Shown piece by piece: positions 15,829 to 25,518 of a stretch of DNA of 64,000 nt. The stretch's first letter is position 1, and each line of letters opens with the position of its first letter. The DNA lies in contig DBRN01000006.1 in NCBI GenBank assembly GCA_002305995.1, positions 44,889 to 108,888 of the forward strand, written 5' to 3'. Position numbers and translations under genes: made by a program. The DNA comes from Atopobiaceae bacterium UBA1367 (lineage in GTDB: Bacteria > Actinomycetota > Coriobacteriia > Coriobacteriales > Atopobiaceae). The notes under the pieces were generated by a model, which was not told where the DNA came from, ran no database searches, and saw only the letters and a program-made list of their open reading frames with translations.

Positions 15829-18800
15829 TCACTCGCCTTCGTCGTCGCCTCCGAGCTCCTCAAGCACCCCAAGGGCAGCCGGCATGACCTCCTCGTGTCC
15901 CGTGTGGAAGGGATGCTTGAGGACCCTCGACGTGGGGAGCACGAGCGCCCTGCGCCGCTTGAGCGTGGCCACCAGGCGCTTGGGCACCTCCACGCCCTGG
16001 TAGACGATGCGTCCGCCCGTGAGCGACACCGACGCGCACCCAAGGCGCTGCGCGCGGATGCGAATGCGCGCCCGGTCAAAGAGGTTCCTGCCCGCAAGCG
16101 GAAGGGCCCCATGGCGCTCCTCGAGCTCGGCCTCGAGCGCATCGACCTCGGAGAGCTCGGTGGCAGCTGCGAGACGACGGTACGCCAGCACGCGACCGTC
16201 CACGTCGGGGAGGTACTCCTCGGCCAGGTAGAAGTCGGCCTGCAGGCTGACGGTCACCTCCGGCTGCTCGACCTCGCCCGTCTCGCCGCGCGCCTCGGCG
16301 ACGGCCTGGCCGAGCATCTGCGTGAAGAGGTCGAAGCCGACGCCGGAGAGGTTGCCGTGCTGCTCCGCCCCCAGCAACGAGCCCGCACCGCGGATCTCGA
16401 GGTCGCGCATCGCGATGCGCATGCCGCTCCCCAGATCCTGGAACTCCCCCAAGGCCAGCAGGCGGTCGGTCGCCTCGGGCGTCAGCGGGACCTCGCCGGG
16501 GAACATGAGGTACGCGTACGCCTGCACCCGCCCGCGTCCCACGCGCCCCTTGAGCTGATAGAGCTGTGCCAGGCCCAGGCGCTGCGAATCCTCGATGATC
16601 AGCGTGTTGGTGTGCGGGTTGTCGATGCCGCTCTCGATGATGGTCGTCGCCACCAGCACGTCGATCTCGCGGGCAGAGAACCGCAGCATCACGTCCTCCA
16701 CCTGACTGGCGCTCATCTGGCCATGGGCAACGCCCACGCGCGCCTCCGGAGCCACCTCGAGCACGCGCTCCATCGCGTCCTCGATGGTGGTGACCCGGTT
16801 GCTCACGTAGTACACCTGACCCCTGCGCTCGAGCTCGAGGCGAATGGCCGCACCCACCACGTCCGGGTCGTACTCGCCCACTGTCACCCTCACCGGCAGG
16901 CGACCGGGCGGGGGCGTGAGGATGAGGCTCATGTCGCGCACGCCCGAGACGGCCATCTGCATGGTGCGCGGGATGGGCGTCGCGGAGAGCGTGAGCACGT
17001 CCACCTGCTCGCGCATGTTCTTGAGCTGCTCCTTGTGCTGCACGCCAAAGCGCTGCTCCTCGTCGATGATCACCAGGCCGAGGTCGTGGGGGTTGACGTC
17101 GGCCGAGAGCAGGCGATGCGTGCCGATGAGCACCTGGGTCGACCCGTCTGCGAAGCCCTCGAGCGCCTGGCGCTGCTGGGCGGGCGTCACGAAGCGCGAG
17201 AGCACCCGCACGCTGACGTCGAAGGGGGCTAAGCGCTCGAAGAAGGTCTGGAAGTGCTGCTCGGCCAGGATCGTGGTCGGGCAGAGCACCATGACCTGCT
17301 TCGCGTCCTGACAGCACTTGAACGCCGCGCGCAGGGCGACCTCGGTCTTGCCGAAGCCCACGTCACCGCAGAGCAGGCGATCCATGGGGCGTGCCGCCTC
17401 CATGTCGGCCTTGATGTCCGCGATGGCGCGGCGCTGGTCGTCGGTCACCTCGTAGAGAAAGCTCGCCTCCATGTCGGCCTGCGCTTGCGTGTCGGGGGAG
17501 AACGCGTACCCGGTGACAGACGAGCGTCGCGTGTAAAGGTCGACCAGGTCGAAGGCGAGCCTCTTGGCGGAGGCACGGGCCTTGCCCGTCGCGCGCGACC
17601 AGTCGGCCGTGTTGAGCCGCGTGAGGCGCGGGCTGCCGCCGTCGGGACCCACGTAGCGCGTGACGCGATCGACCTGTTCCAGCGGCACGAAGAGCTTGTC
17701 GCCACCGGCGTACTCCAGCAGGAAGTAGTCGCGCTCGCGTCCGCCCACCTCCTGACGCACGATCTCGGAGAAGAGCGCGATGCCGTGCGTGGCGTGCACC
17801 ACGTAGTCGCCAGGCGTGAAGGGGAAGGTCACGGTCGTGGGGTCGACGCGCCTGCCACGACTCTTGCGCGCCGTGCGTGCCGTGAGGTCGCCCACCGAGA
17901 GCACCGCCAGGTGAGCCGACGGGATCACGACTCCCGCGGGGACCGGGAGGTCGGTGAAGGTCACGGCCCCACGCGCCAGCGGGGTAGCCGCAGCGGAAAG
18001 GTCAGCTCCTCCCGCCGGCACGCGGTTCTCGGGGGCGGTGCCCAGTGACTCCACGAAGGGGATGTGCTCGTCGGAGAAGGAGAGCTCCAGGTGCTCGCGG
18101 GCGCTGCGGTCGGGCACGGCAAAGACGACGGCACAGCGAGCGCCCAGCAGCTGGCGCACGCGGCCCAGCAGCTTGGCGTCGCTGCCGGCGATGGCGGGCT
18201 GACGTATCTCGAGCTCGGCCGTCACCGAGGAGCCCTGGCGCAGCATCGAGGACAGGGACAGGCGCTGCTGTCGGCCGAAGTCCATCTCACGTGGCGGGGT
18301 GAACAGCCCGTCGAGGGACACGCGCGCCGCGCCGGCCGCCGCCGCGATCTCGTCGGTCGCGCGCTGGCAGTCATCGAAGAGGGCGCGAGGCTCGGAGAGC
18401 ACCACGAGGGTGTCCGACGAGAGGTGCTCAATGGGCGTGGCGCTGCCGCCATAGAGCTGTGGCAGGTACCTGTCGAGCGTGGGGTCATCGGCGCGCGCCC
18501 GGAGGAGCTCCAGGTCGGAGGCCACCCGCGAGTTGTCCTGCGCCGCCTTGTGGAGCGCGCGAACGGCGTTCGCCACCGTGGCATCGGTCAGGGAGATCTC
18601 GCGACACGGCGAGACGGTCACCTCCCGCAGCTCGCCGATCGTCTGCCCCGTCGATGCGACCATGCGACGCATGCGATCGATCTCGTCGCCGAAGAACTCC
18701 AGGCGAGCCGGCGAGCTCGCCTGGGCGGGGTACACGTCCACGGTGTCCCCGTGCACATGGAAGGTGCCTGGCTCGCGCACGTCGGCGGAGGATCCCGCCT

Positions 18801-19290
18801 CGGCGTAGCCCATGCCGACCAACAGCGGCCCGACGTCGGCGAGCGCCACCTCGTCGCCCACCGTGAAGGTGCTCGAGGCGTGGTAGCCCGATCCCACGGG
18901 CGGCACGCGGCGCAGGAGGGAGCGTGCGCTTGCGACCACCACGCAGGCGTCGCCGGCAGCGAGGCGTGCCACCGCGGCGCAGCGGGCGCCGACCACCGCG
19001 TCATCAGCGCGCCTCTCCGACCACGGCCAGTCGCGTCGCTCCGGATAGCGGGCGACATGCTCCCTCCCCAGCCACAACGCCAGCGCGCGCCCGGCCCTGT
19101 CGGCCACCTCCTCCCCCGAGACGACCAGCAGGCATGGACGCGGGCTCTCGGCCCACAGCGCCGCCACCACCAGCGATCGCGCGGATTGCGCGACCGCGAG
19201 CGTCGCATCGGATCCTGCGCGGAGCTCGCGCAGCAAAGGCGTCAGCCCTGGGGCATCCAGCAGCTGCCGAGAGACGCGGTCTATGAACAT
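15829..19290 (-). CDS. mfd: Transcription-repair coupling factor
   Basis: Mfd removes stalled RNA polymerase and recruits UvrA. The 1153-residue protein contains the UvrB-like N-terminal module, the polymerase-interacting domain (GDYVVHATHGIALFSEIV to VPLEQVDRVTRYVG), and a RecG-type translocase. The translocase motifs are LLCGDVGFGKTEVALRAAFK, VIIDEEQRFGVQHKE, TLSATPIPRTMQM and LKGRVGRGRVQAYAYL. The C-terminal TRCF domain follows. All helicase motifs are intact and the length is full. Confidence 0.97.
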   Translation of the reverse strand: MFIDRVSRQLLDAPGLTPLLRELRAGSDATLAVAQSARSLVVAALWAESPRPCLLVVSGEEVADRAGRALALWLGREHVARYPERRDWPWSERRADDAVVGARCAAVARLAAGDACVVVASARSLLRRVPPVGSGYHASSTFTVGDEVALADVGPLLVGMGYAEAGSSADVREPGTFHVHGDTVDVYPAQASSPARLEFFGDEIDRMRRMVASTGQTIGELREVTVSPCREISLTDATVANAVRALHKAAQDNSRVASDLELLRARADDPTLDRYLPQLYGGSATPIEHLSSDTLVVLSEPRALFDDCQRATDEIAAAAGAARVSLDGLFTPPREMDFGRQQRLSLSSMLRQGSSVTAELEIRQPAIAGSDAKLLGRVRQLLGARCAVVFAVPDRSAREHLELSFSDEHIPFVESLGTAPENRVPAGGADLSAAATPLARGAVTFTDLPVPAGVVIPSAHLAVLSVGDLTARTARKSRGRRVDPTTVTFPFTPGDYVVHATHGIALFSEIVRQEVGGRERDYFLLEYAGGDKLFVPLEQVDRVTRYVGPDGGSPRLTRLNTADWSRATGKARASAKRLAFDLVDLYTRRSSVTGYAFSPDTQAQADMEASFLYEVTDDQRRAIADIKADMEAARPMDRLLCGDVGFGKTEVALRAAFKCCQDAKQVMVLCPTTILAEQHFQTFFERLAPFDVSVRVLSRFVTPAQQRQALEGFADGSTQVLIGTHRLLSADVNPHDLGLVIIDEEQRFGVQHKEQLKNMREQVDVLTLSATPIPRTMQMAVSGVRDMSLILTPPPGRLPVRVTVGEYDPDVVGAAIRLELERRGQVYYVSNRVTTIEDAMERVLEVAPEARVGVAHGQMSASQVEDVMLRFSAREIDVLVATTIIESGIDNPHTNTLIIEDSQRLGLAQLYQLKGRVGRGRVQAYAYLMFPGEVPLTPEATDRLLALGEFQDLGSGMRIAMRDLEIRGAGSLLGAEQHGNLSGVGFDLFTQMLGQAVAEARGETGEVEQPEVTVSLQADFYLAEEYLPDVDGRVLAYRRLAAATELSEVDALEAELEERHGALPLAGRNLFDRARIRIRAQRLGCASVSLTGGRIVYQGVEVPKRLVATLKRRRALVLPTSRVLKHPFHTGHEEVMPAALGVLEELGGDDEGE

Positions 19291-19343
19291 GCGTGATCCT
19301 CACTTCTGTGGCTGCTGGGGCATGCGGACGGACGGGAGGGTCA

Positions 19344-21758
19344 TCAGGCCCGCAGCGTGCGGTAGGGACTCCTGGGGTCCACGTTCGGGCCGACCGTGGG
19401 ATCGGTGGCACCGCTCCCATACGGCCAATCCTCCCACAGGCGTCCGATGGCGCGCATCTCGCCCGCCGTCACCCGAGGGCGCTCGTCCGCCACGAGCGGA
19501 CGGTGGTGAACGACGCTCACCTTGGGATCGAGCACCACCCGCTGGCCCCGCTTGCGCAGCCTGAGGCACAGGTCGGTGCAGGCATGGTGGCCGGGGAGCG
19601 CCTCGGGCATGCCCCCCACCTCCCGATACGCCTCCGCATCGACCATGAGGCACGCGCCGGACGCAGCCGTGACGCCGTGCAGCAGGGTGGCCTGAGGCTC
19701 GACCACCTCGGATGGGGGCAGGTAGCGGTCGAGCTCCACGGGTCCTTGCGGCGAGAGGGACAACCCTGAGCTCGAGATGGTGCCGTCTGGCCTCACGAGG
19801 CGCACGCCAACCGCGCCGGTGCCCTGGCGGGAGCACAGCGATGCCATTCGCCCCATCCACGAGCCCTCCGTCACCTCGGCCCTCGGGGAGAGGAGCAGCA
19901 GGAGGCTGCCCCTCGCGCGCGAGACGCCGAAGCCCACGAGGCGTGCGAGGTCGGCGTCCGCGTCCCCCTGGAAGTAGATCGTCCTCACGCGAGGGTCCTC
20001 CGCCTCCGCCCGACGGTAGAACTCGAAGGTCTCGGTCTTCACGCTTCCGTGCTCGACCACGATGACCTCGTAGTTCTCGTAGGCCGTGTGATCCCGCACG
20101 GAGGCCAGGCACCGCTCGAGCGAGGGCGCGTCATCGCGGCTGATGACGATGACCGACACCAGGGGCGGGTCGTCCCCCAGCGCATAGGAGACCTCGAGCC
20201 CACCCGCGGCGCGCACGGACGCGCGCACGGTGGCGTCGAGGCCCGCATGATCAAGGTGCGCACCCAGCGCCACGAGCTCCGGGGCAACGGAGGACGCGCC
20301 ACCTGCGGGAGCCGCGGGGTTCCCGCAGGCATGGTACAGGACGCGCGGCACATGGCACACGCACCGGGCCCGCTGGGTCGCATAGAGGGCGAGGCTGTGG
20401 GCCTCTGCGCCATCGAGAGCGCGATCCATGGTCCCCAGGTCGCGCAGCAGGCTCGAGCGCATCGCCAGCAGCCCTCCGATGTAGTTGGTGCCGAGCAGCA
20501 GGTCGGGATCCCAGTCGGGCTTGAAGCACGGCCGCACGTGGCGCCCCCGCTCGATACGATCCTCGTCGGTGTACAGCACGTCGGCGCGCGGCTCGTCGGC
20601 CATGGCCGACGAGAGGTGCCACAGCGCGTCCGGCGCCAGAAGGTCCCCCTCGCCCAGCAGGCACACGAAGTCTCCCGTCGCCGCGTCGACGCCCTCGCTC
20701 GTCGCGGCCGCACTGCCAAAGTCGGCCGCCAGGGGCACGCTGCGCACGCGGGCGTCGGCTAGCTCGAGGCCGCGCACCGCGGAGGCGAGGCGACGGTTGT
20801 CGGGAGCTGCGTTGACCAGCACGAGCTCGAGGTGCCCATAGCTCTGCGCAAGCACCGAGTCGACCATGGCGCGCAGCCGCTCGAAGGACGCGTCGCGCAG
20901 CACCGAGACGATCGAGAACGACACGCCGTGGTCAAAGGAGCCGTCCTGCTGCATCGCGAGCTCGGCGCTGGTGGCAGCATGCGTCGCCGAGAACCACGCG
21001 TCATAGTCGTCGCTGGCGAAGGCGCTGGTTGCATGGTCCTTCCAGACCGCGCGCAGGCCCGACGTCGTGCGAGGGCCAAGCGACGCGAATCCCATGGGCA
21101 GGGCCTCGAGCTCGGGACGGACCCACGCCACGAGCGTCGTCGCGGCGGAGGGGACGCGCAGCGAGAACTCGACGCGGCGCTCGAAGAACCCGGGGTGCGC
21201 GGCAAGCTGGCGCACCTCGTCGGACAGGCAGACCCAGGGGGTGCCCGAGGCGTCACGTCCGGACGCGTCGAGGACGCGCACGCTCACGTCCCCTTCGACG
21301 GCCTGCCGGCCGGCGTCGCGGAGGACGGCGTGGCCCTGGCACACGTCCCAGCCGTCGCGCGTCGAGACCAGACGGTCGACCGACACGTCCCACCCCCCAA
21401 GCAGGCCCGCCCAGTCGGCGACCCGAACCCTCATGCCCGCGCCCTTGCGCCGCACGGCATCGACGGGAGACGCAAGCCGCGCCGCGAGGGGATGCAGCCT
21501 GTGCGTCAGCTCCTCGACCACCGTGCCGTCATCCCATGAGACGGCGGACAGGCTCAGCACCTGGGTGACCGAGAGGGCGGGGAGCGCCACGGTCCAATCG
21601 CCCTCGTTCGCGCCCTGGAGCGCACGCACCGGAAGCTCGTCGCCCTCGCCTGTCGCGGCACGGGCCACCAGCATGCAGTCGGTTGCCTCGTCGCCCAGGC
21701 GCACCTGCGCATACAGGCCGTCCCTCAGGTGCCTTGCCGCGGTTATCGCTATAGTCAT
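19344..21758 (-). CDS. Two-domain family 2 glycosyltransferase
   Basis: The product has about 804 residues. The first roughly 300 form a mainly beta region without recognisable motifs (VSVDRLVSTRDGWDVCQ, SLRVPSAATTLVAWV). Two GT-A/GT2-type units follow: FSIVSVLRDASFERLRAMVDSVLAQSYGHLELVLVN with VLYTDEDRIE, then VSVIVISRDDAPSLERCLASV. YTDED is the DXD-type metal site; the second unit has no clear DXD and may be inactive. I start at ATG 21758 with GAGGAG upstream. The layout resembles rhamnan/teichoic or capsule transferases. It lies alone, so the acceptor is unknown. Confidence 0.8.
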   Translation of the reverse strand: MTIAITAARHLRDGLYAQVRLGDEATDCMLVARAATGEGDELPVRALQGANEGDWTVALPALSVTQVLSLSAVSWDDGTVVEELTHRLHPLAARLASPVDAVRRKGAGMRVRVADWAGLLGGWDVSVDRLVSTRDGWDVCQGHAVLRDAGRQAVEGDVSVRVLDASGRDASGTPWVCLSDEVRQLAAHPGFFERRVEFSLRVPSAATTLVAWVRPELEALPMGFASLGPRTTSGLRAVWKDHATSAFASDDYDAWFSATHAATSAELAMQQDGSFDHGVSFSIVSVLRDASFERLRAMVDSVLAQSYGHLELVLVNAAPDNRRLASAVRGLELADARVRSVPLAADFGSAAATSEGVDAATGDFVCLLGEGDLLAPDALWHLSSAMADEPRADVLYTDEDRIERGRHVRPCFKPDWDPDLLLGTNYIGGLLAMRSSLLRDLGTMDRALDGAEAHSLALYATQRARCVCHVPRVLYHACGNPAAPAGGASSVAPELVALGAHLDHAGLDATVRASVRAAGGLEVSYALGDDPPLVSVIVISRDDAPSLERCLASVRDHTAYENYEVIVVEHGSVKTETFEFYRRAEAEDPRVRTIYFQGDADADLARLVGFGVSRARGSLLLLLSPRAEVTEGSWMGRMASLCSRQGTGAVGVRLVRPDGTISSSGLSLSPQGPVELDRYLPPSEVVEPQATLLHGVTAASGACLMVDAEAYREVGGMPEALPGHHACTDLCLRLRKRGQRVVLDPKVSVVHHRPLVADERPRVTAGEMRAIGRLWEDWPYGSGATDPTVGPNVDPRSPYRTLRA

Positions 21759-21910
21759 CGGGCGATGCTCCTCATGGGGTCGCGTGATACGAGTGAGGCA
21801 ATGGTACTGCATGCGTGTGGTGGTTTCACGGGCGACGCCCGCCGCATCGACGCAGGCACGGACGGCCCCGCACGAGACGAGGCCGTCCGCAGCGGGTCCG
21901 TCATCGTCCG

Positions 21911-24900
21911 CTATGCCAGGCGACCGCTGCCCTCGGCGAGCTCGCGCAGGCGACCCTGCGACGCCTCGAGCTGCGCGCTCGTGGCGCGCCACGACCAGTT
22001 GCCCTCGGAGACGCCCGGCACGTTCATGCGCGCGGCGTCATCCAGGCCGAGCACGTCCTGCAGGGGCACCATCGCCACGTTCGCGTCGCTGGCGAGCGTC
22101 ACGCGCAGCAGGTCGTCGGCAAGGGAGACCGCCCGCCCGTCACCGCGGGCATCGGAGGGGTTGCCCCCAAAGAAGCGCTGCTCGCACCAGCCGAGCAGGG
22201 TCTGCGTGTCGTGGGTCCCCGTGTACGCCATCTTGCCGGGAGCCGGCTTGTATCCCTCGCGTACGTCTCCGTCGAAGAACTGCACCACGTCCATGCCCGG
22301 GAACCCCGTGCTTGCCACGAGGGCGCGCACGGCGGGCGTGATGACGCCCAGGTCCTCGGCAATCACCGGAAGCGGGCCAAAGCGCTCGTATGCCCTGCGG
22401 AACAAGGCGATGCCCGGGCCAAAGTTCCAGGTCCCCTCCTTGGCGGACTTGCCCTGCGCGATGGCGTAGTACGACGAGAACCCCAGGAAGTGGTCGAGGC
22501 GTACGTAGTCGTACAGCTCGAACATGCGACCCAGGCGACGCATCCACCAGTCGTATCCCGTATCCTGCATGTGGGACCAGTCGTAGGTGGGGTTGCCCCA
22601 CAGCTGGCCGTCCGCCGCAAACTGGTCTGGCGGGGCGCCAGCCTGCCGGAAGGGCCTGCCCGCCTCGTCGAGGCAGAACAGCTCGCGCTCGCACCAGACG
22701 TCCGAGGAGTCGGCGCTCACGTACATGGGCAGGTCCCCGACGAGCTTGACCCCGCGAGCGGCGGCATAGGCATGCAGCTCGTCCCATTGGCGCTGGAACT
22801 CCCACTGCACGCGGCACTCCAGGCGGACGCGCTCGGCGAGCTCGGGGCGCTCGGCGAGCTCGGGGGCGTACGTGCGCAGCTCCTCGGGCCACAGCTGCCA
22901 CGGCTGCTCCTCGGTGTGGGCCTTGATGGCCCGGAAGATGGCGTACGGCATGAGCCAGGGGCGGTTCTTCTCGACGAACGCCAGGTACTCAGGGGTGTCT
23001 GGCGCCGCCGCAAGCTCGGCGAGCGCCGTCCCGTCCACGCCCCCGTCGGCATCGCCCAGCCCCTCGACGAGCGCGGCGTTGCCCGCGAAGGCCGAGAGGC
23101 CCGCATAGGGGGAGCCGAACTCGTCAGTCGGATTGACCGGCAGCACCTGCCAGTAGCGCTGCCCGCCGGCGGCAAGGTAGTCGACGAAGCGCCTGGCCGG
23201 CTCACCAAGGGTCCCCGGGCGGAGGACCGGGTCGCCCGCTGTCGCGGTGGGCTCGTCGCCCACCTCGTTGGGCACGCTCGTGATGTGCGCGATGACGCCC
23301 ATGCCCCGCTCCATGGGAGCCTGCAGGCGCACCCTGTCGTGGAAGTAGATGACGGCGGTGCCCAGCGGCCAGAGGAAGACCTCGGCATCCCTCTCGGCGC
23401 TGCTCGCACACGAGTGCGGCGCCTTCGCGCGGTCGTGTGCGCCGCCGTCGGCAGCGACCAGCCTGACCTCTCGGCCAGAGACGACGTCATCGGCGGCCTC
23501 GCCGCACACCGGCACGCGCACGGTGTGCGATGCGGACAGGCTGCGGTTGACGAGGACGCAGCACACGGTGTCGTCGCCCTCCGTCATGCCCACCCGCCAG
23601 AACCCCAGCACGTCGTCACCTATGGCAAGCGGCTCGAAGTTGCCGTCCACGAGAGGGGCTGCCGCCTTGCGTATGGCGATGGCATTGCGGTAGATTGTGC
23701 GGCAGTTGATGTCCACGTCATCCCACGGGTAGGGCGCACGGCAGTACGGGTCGGCATAGCCCTCCACACCGGCCTCGTCACCGTAGTAGACGCAGGGAAC
23801 GCCAGGAAGCGTCATCTGGAGCAGCGTGGCGGCCCACAGGCGGCTGACGGCCAGGCTCCTCTTGTCCTCGGGCAGACGGTAGCGCCAGCACTCCTCCTCG
23901 GAGAGCATCGAGCGGTGCGGGGAGTCGCCCAGGATGGTGAGCAGGCGGATGCGGTCATGGCTTCCCAGCAGGTTGAGACACGACAGGAACGGCTCGCGCG
24001 GATAGTTCTCGCACAGCTGCTGCATCAGGTTCGCCGCGTCGCCAGCCGTGATGCGCAGCGTCAGGAAGTCGAGGATCGCGTGGCGCAGGGGATAGTTCAT
24101 CGTGCCGTCGAGCTCGTCGCCCTGGAAGTACTTGCGCAGGCGACCGTAGGCGTGCTTGTTGGTGGCGTCCTCCCAGACCTCGCCTATCAGCAGGGCGTCG
24201 GGCTTCTCGGCGAGTGCCGCGGCCTTGATGTCGCGGATGAAGTCGTCGGGGAGCTCGTCGGCCACGTCGAGGCGCCACCCGCGCGCGCCGGCGCGCAGCC
24301 AGGAGCGCACGACGCCGTCCTCGCCACAGATGAACTCCCGGTATCCGGGGTCGTCCTCGTTGACCTCGGGAAGGTCGGGGTTTCCCCACCAGCCCGCATA
24401 GGTCTCGTCCTCGTTGAAGGTGAACCAGCTGCGGTAGGGCGAGTCCTCGCCCTGGCAGGCGCCCCTCTCGGGGTAGTTGCCAAAGTAGTTGAAGTACCGG
24501 GAGTCGCGCCCCGTGTGGTTGAACACCCCGTCCAGGATGATGGACATGCCATGCTCCGTCGCGCTGGCGCACAGGCGCCCGAAGTCCTCCTTGGTGCCCA
24601 GCATCGGGTCCACCTGCAGGTAGTCTGCCGTGTCGTAGCGATGGTTGGACTGCGCCAGGAAGATGGGGTTGAGGTAGAGCGCCGTGACGCCCATGGACTC
24701 GAGGTAGTCGAGCTTGCCCCTGATGCCCTCAAGGGAGCCGCCATACATGTCCCAGCTGGCGATGTCGCCGTTGGGAAGGCGGTCGTAGCGCGGGTGGGTG
24801 TTCCAGTCGTCGACGATCCGGCGTGGGATCCCCCGATGGTCGGGGGAGATTGCCGCCTCGGTGCGCTCGCGCCAGGCATCGTCACGGGCAAAGCGGTCGG

Positions 24901-25345
24901 GAAAGATCTGGTACACGACGGCGTCCTTGTACCATGTGGGCAGCACGGAGCGCTTCTGGTCGTACACCGTGATCTGGAACGAGGGCGGCACGCCGTAGGC
25001 AAAGGCCCCCTCTCCCACCTGGCTGCCCTCGCGAGCGCCGTAGCGCCACACGTCCCCGTTTGCGGCGATGACGTTGAACGAGTACCAGAGGATGTCGGGC
25101 TCGTCCGGGACGACGGTGGCCGAGAAGCGTATGCCGCCGTCCGGGGCGCCGTCGGTGCGCTCCATGGGCACGAGGCGCTCGTGACCGCCGCTCTCCTCCG
25201 CCTCGTCCTCTATCCAAAGGTGCAGCTCGGCTGCCGCACCGGGCTCGTCCCACACGTCGATGGCGAGGGTCACTCCCTCCCCCATCGGCAGTGCGCCGAA
25301 AGGTGTCCGGTACGACTGGTCTGATGTGATGTGTCGGGCTCTCAC
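21911..25345 (-). CDS. GH13 neopullulanase/amylase fused to GH77 4-alpha-glucanotransferase
   Basis: This bifunctional alpha-glucan enzyme has about 1144 residues. Numbering from the upstream TTG at 25363, residues 1-130 are a beta-sandwich. The GH13 barrel has nucleophile D366 (GWRLDVADEL), acid E395 (LIGEVWED) and D470 (LLGSHDRIR). From about 685 a MalQ-type GH77 domain has D957 (YVRLDHFLGF), E1003 (IAEDLG) and D1052 (TGTHDTQTL). All six catalytic residues are present. I prefer GTG 25345, with GGGGGGTG seven bases upstream. It lies downstream of the glg genes and fits glycogen or maltodextrin turnover: the first half cuts, the second rejoins chains. No signal peptide is seen, so it is cytoplasmic. 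Confidence 0.92.
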   Translation of the reverse strand: MRARHITSDQSYRTPFGALPMGEGVTLAIDVWDEPGAAAELHLWIEDEAEESGGHERLVPMERTDGAPDGGIRFSATVVPDEPDILWYSFNVIAANGDVWRYGAREGSQVGEGAFAYGVPPSFQITVYDQKRSVLPTWYKDAVVYQIFPDRFARDDAWRERTEAAISPDHRGIPRRIVDDWNTHPRYDRLPNGDIASWDMYGGSLEGIRGKLDYLESMGVTALYLNPIFLAQSNHRYDTADYLQVDPMLGTKEDFGRLCASATEHGMSIILDGVFNHTGRDSRYFNYFGNYPERGACQGEDSPYRSWFTFNEDETYAGWWGNPDLPEVNEDDPGYREFICGEDGVVRSWLRAGARGWRLDVADELPDDFIRDIKAAALAEKPDALLIGEVWEDATNKHAYGRLRKYFQGDELDGTMNYPLRHAILDFLTLRITAGDAANLMQQLCENYPREPFLSCLNLLGSHDRIRLLTILGDSPHRSMLSEEECWRYRLPEDKRSLAVSRLWAATLLQMTLPGVPCVYYGDEAGVEGYADPYCRAPYPWDDVDINCRTIYRNAIAIRKAAAPLVDGNFEPLAIGDDVLGFWRVGMTEGDDTVCCVLVNRSLSASHTVRVPVCGEAADDVVSGREVRLVAADGGAHDRAKAPHSCASSAERDAEVFLWPLGTAVIYFHDRVRLQAPMERGMGVIAHITSVPNEVGDEPTATAGDPVLRPGTLGEPARRFVDYLAAGGQRYWQVLPVNPTDEFGSPYAGLSAFAGNAALVEGLGDADGGVDGTALAELAAAPDTPEYLAFVEKNRPWLMPYAIFRAIKAHTEEQPWQLWPEELRTYAPELAERPELAERVRLECRVQWEFQRQWDELHAYAAARGVKLVGDLPMYVSADSSDVWCERELFCLDEAGRPFRQAGAPPDQFAADGQLWGNPTYDWSHMQDTGYDWWMRRLGRMFELYDYVRLDHFLGFSSYYAIAQGKSAKEGTWNFGPGIALFRRAYERFGPLPVIAEDLGVITPAVRALVASTGFPGMDVVQFFDGDVREGYKPAPGKMAYTGTHDTQTLLGWCEQRFFGGNPSDARGDGRAVSLADDLLRVTLASDANVAMVPLQDVLGLDDAARMNVPGVSEGNWSWRATSAQLEASQGRLRELAEGSGRLA

Positions 25346-25461
25346 GGTACGCGCACCCCCCAATAGGAACTAAGCCCCCATATGGTAGCGTACCCGCACC
25401 GATAAAGCACGCCTTGGCTCACGGGCGCTTCGGGGGTGCGCTGTGGGGTCCCACCTCACGA

Positions 25462-25487
25462 CGAGACCCCTCCTTGGAGGGGTCTCG
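25462..25487 (-). terminator. Hairpin at the end of the glg series
   Basis: CGAGACCCCTCC and GGAGGGGTCTCG form a perfect 12-bp stem with a two-base loop, about 30 bases after the glgA stop. No clear U-run follows, so it may be a weak terminator or an RNA 3' stabiliser. Confidence 0.55.
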
Positions 25488-25518
25488 CGGACGATCTCGT
25501 GGTGGGCGTGGGCAGGTG

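Noticed and set aside
21815..25324. A 1169-residue plus-strand reading frame
   Set aside because: It is antisense to the GH13-GH77 gene, whose motifs and ribosome site are clear. Long antisense frames are usual in G+C-rich DNA.
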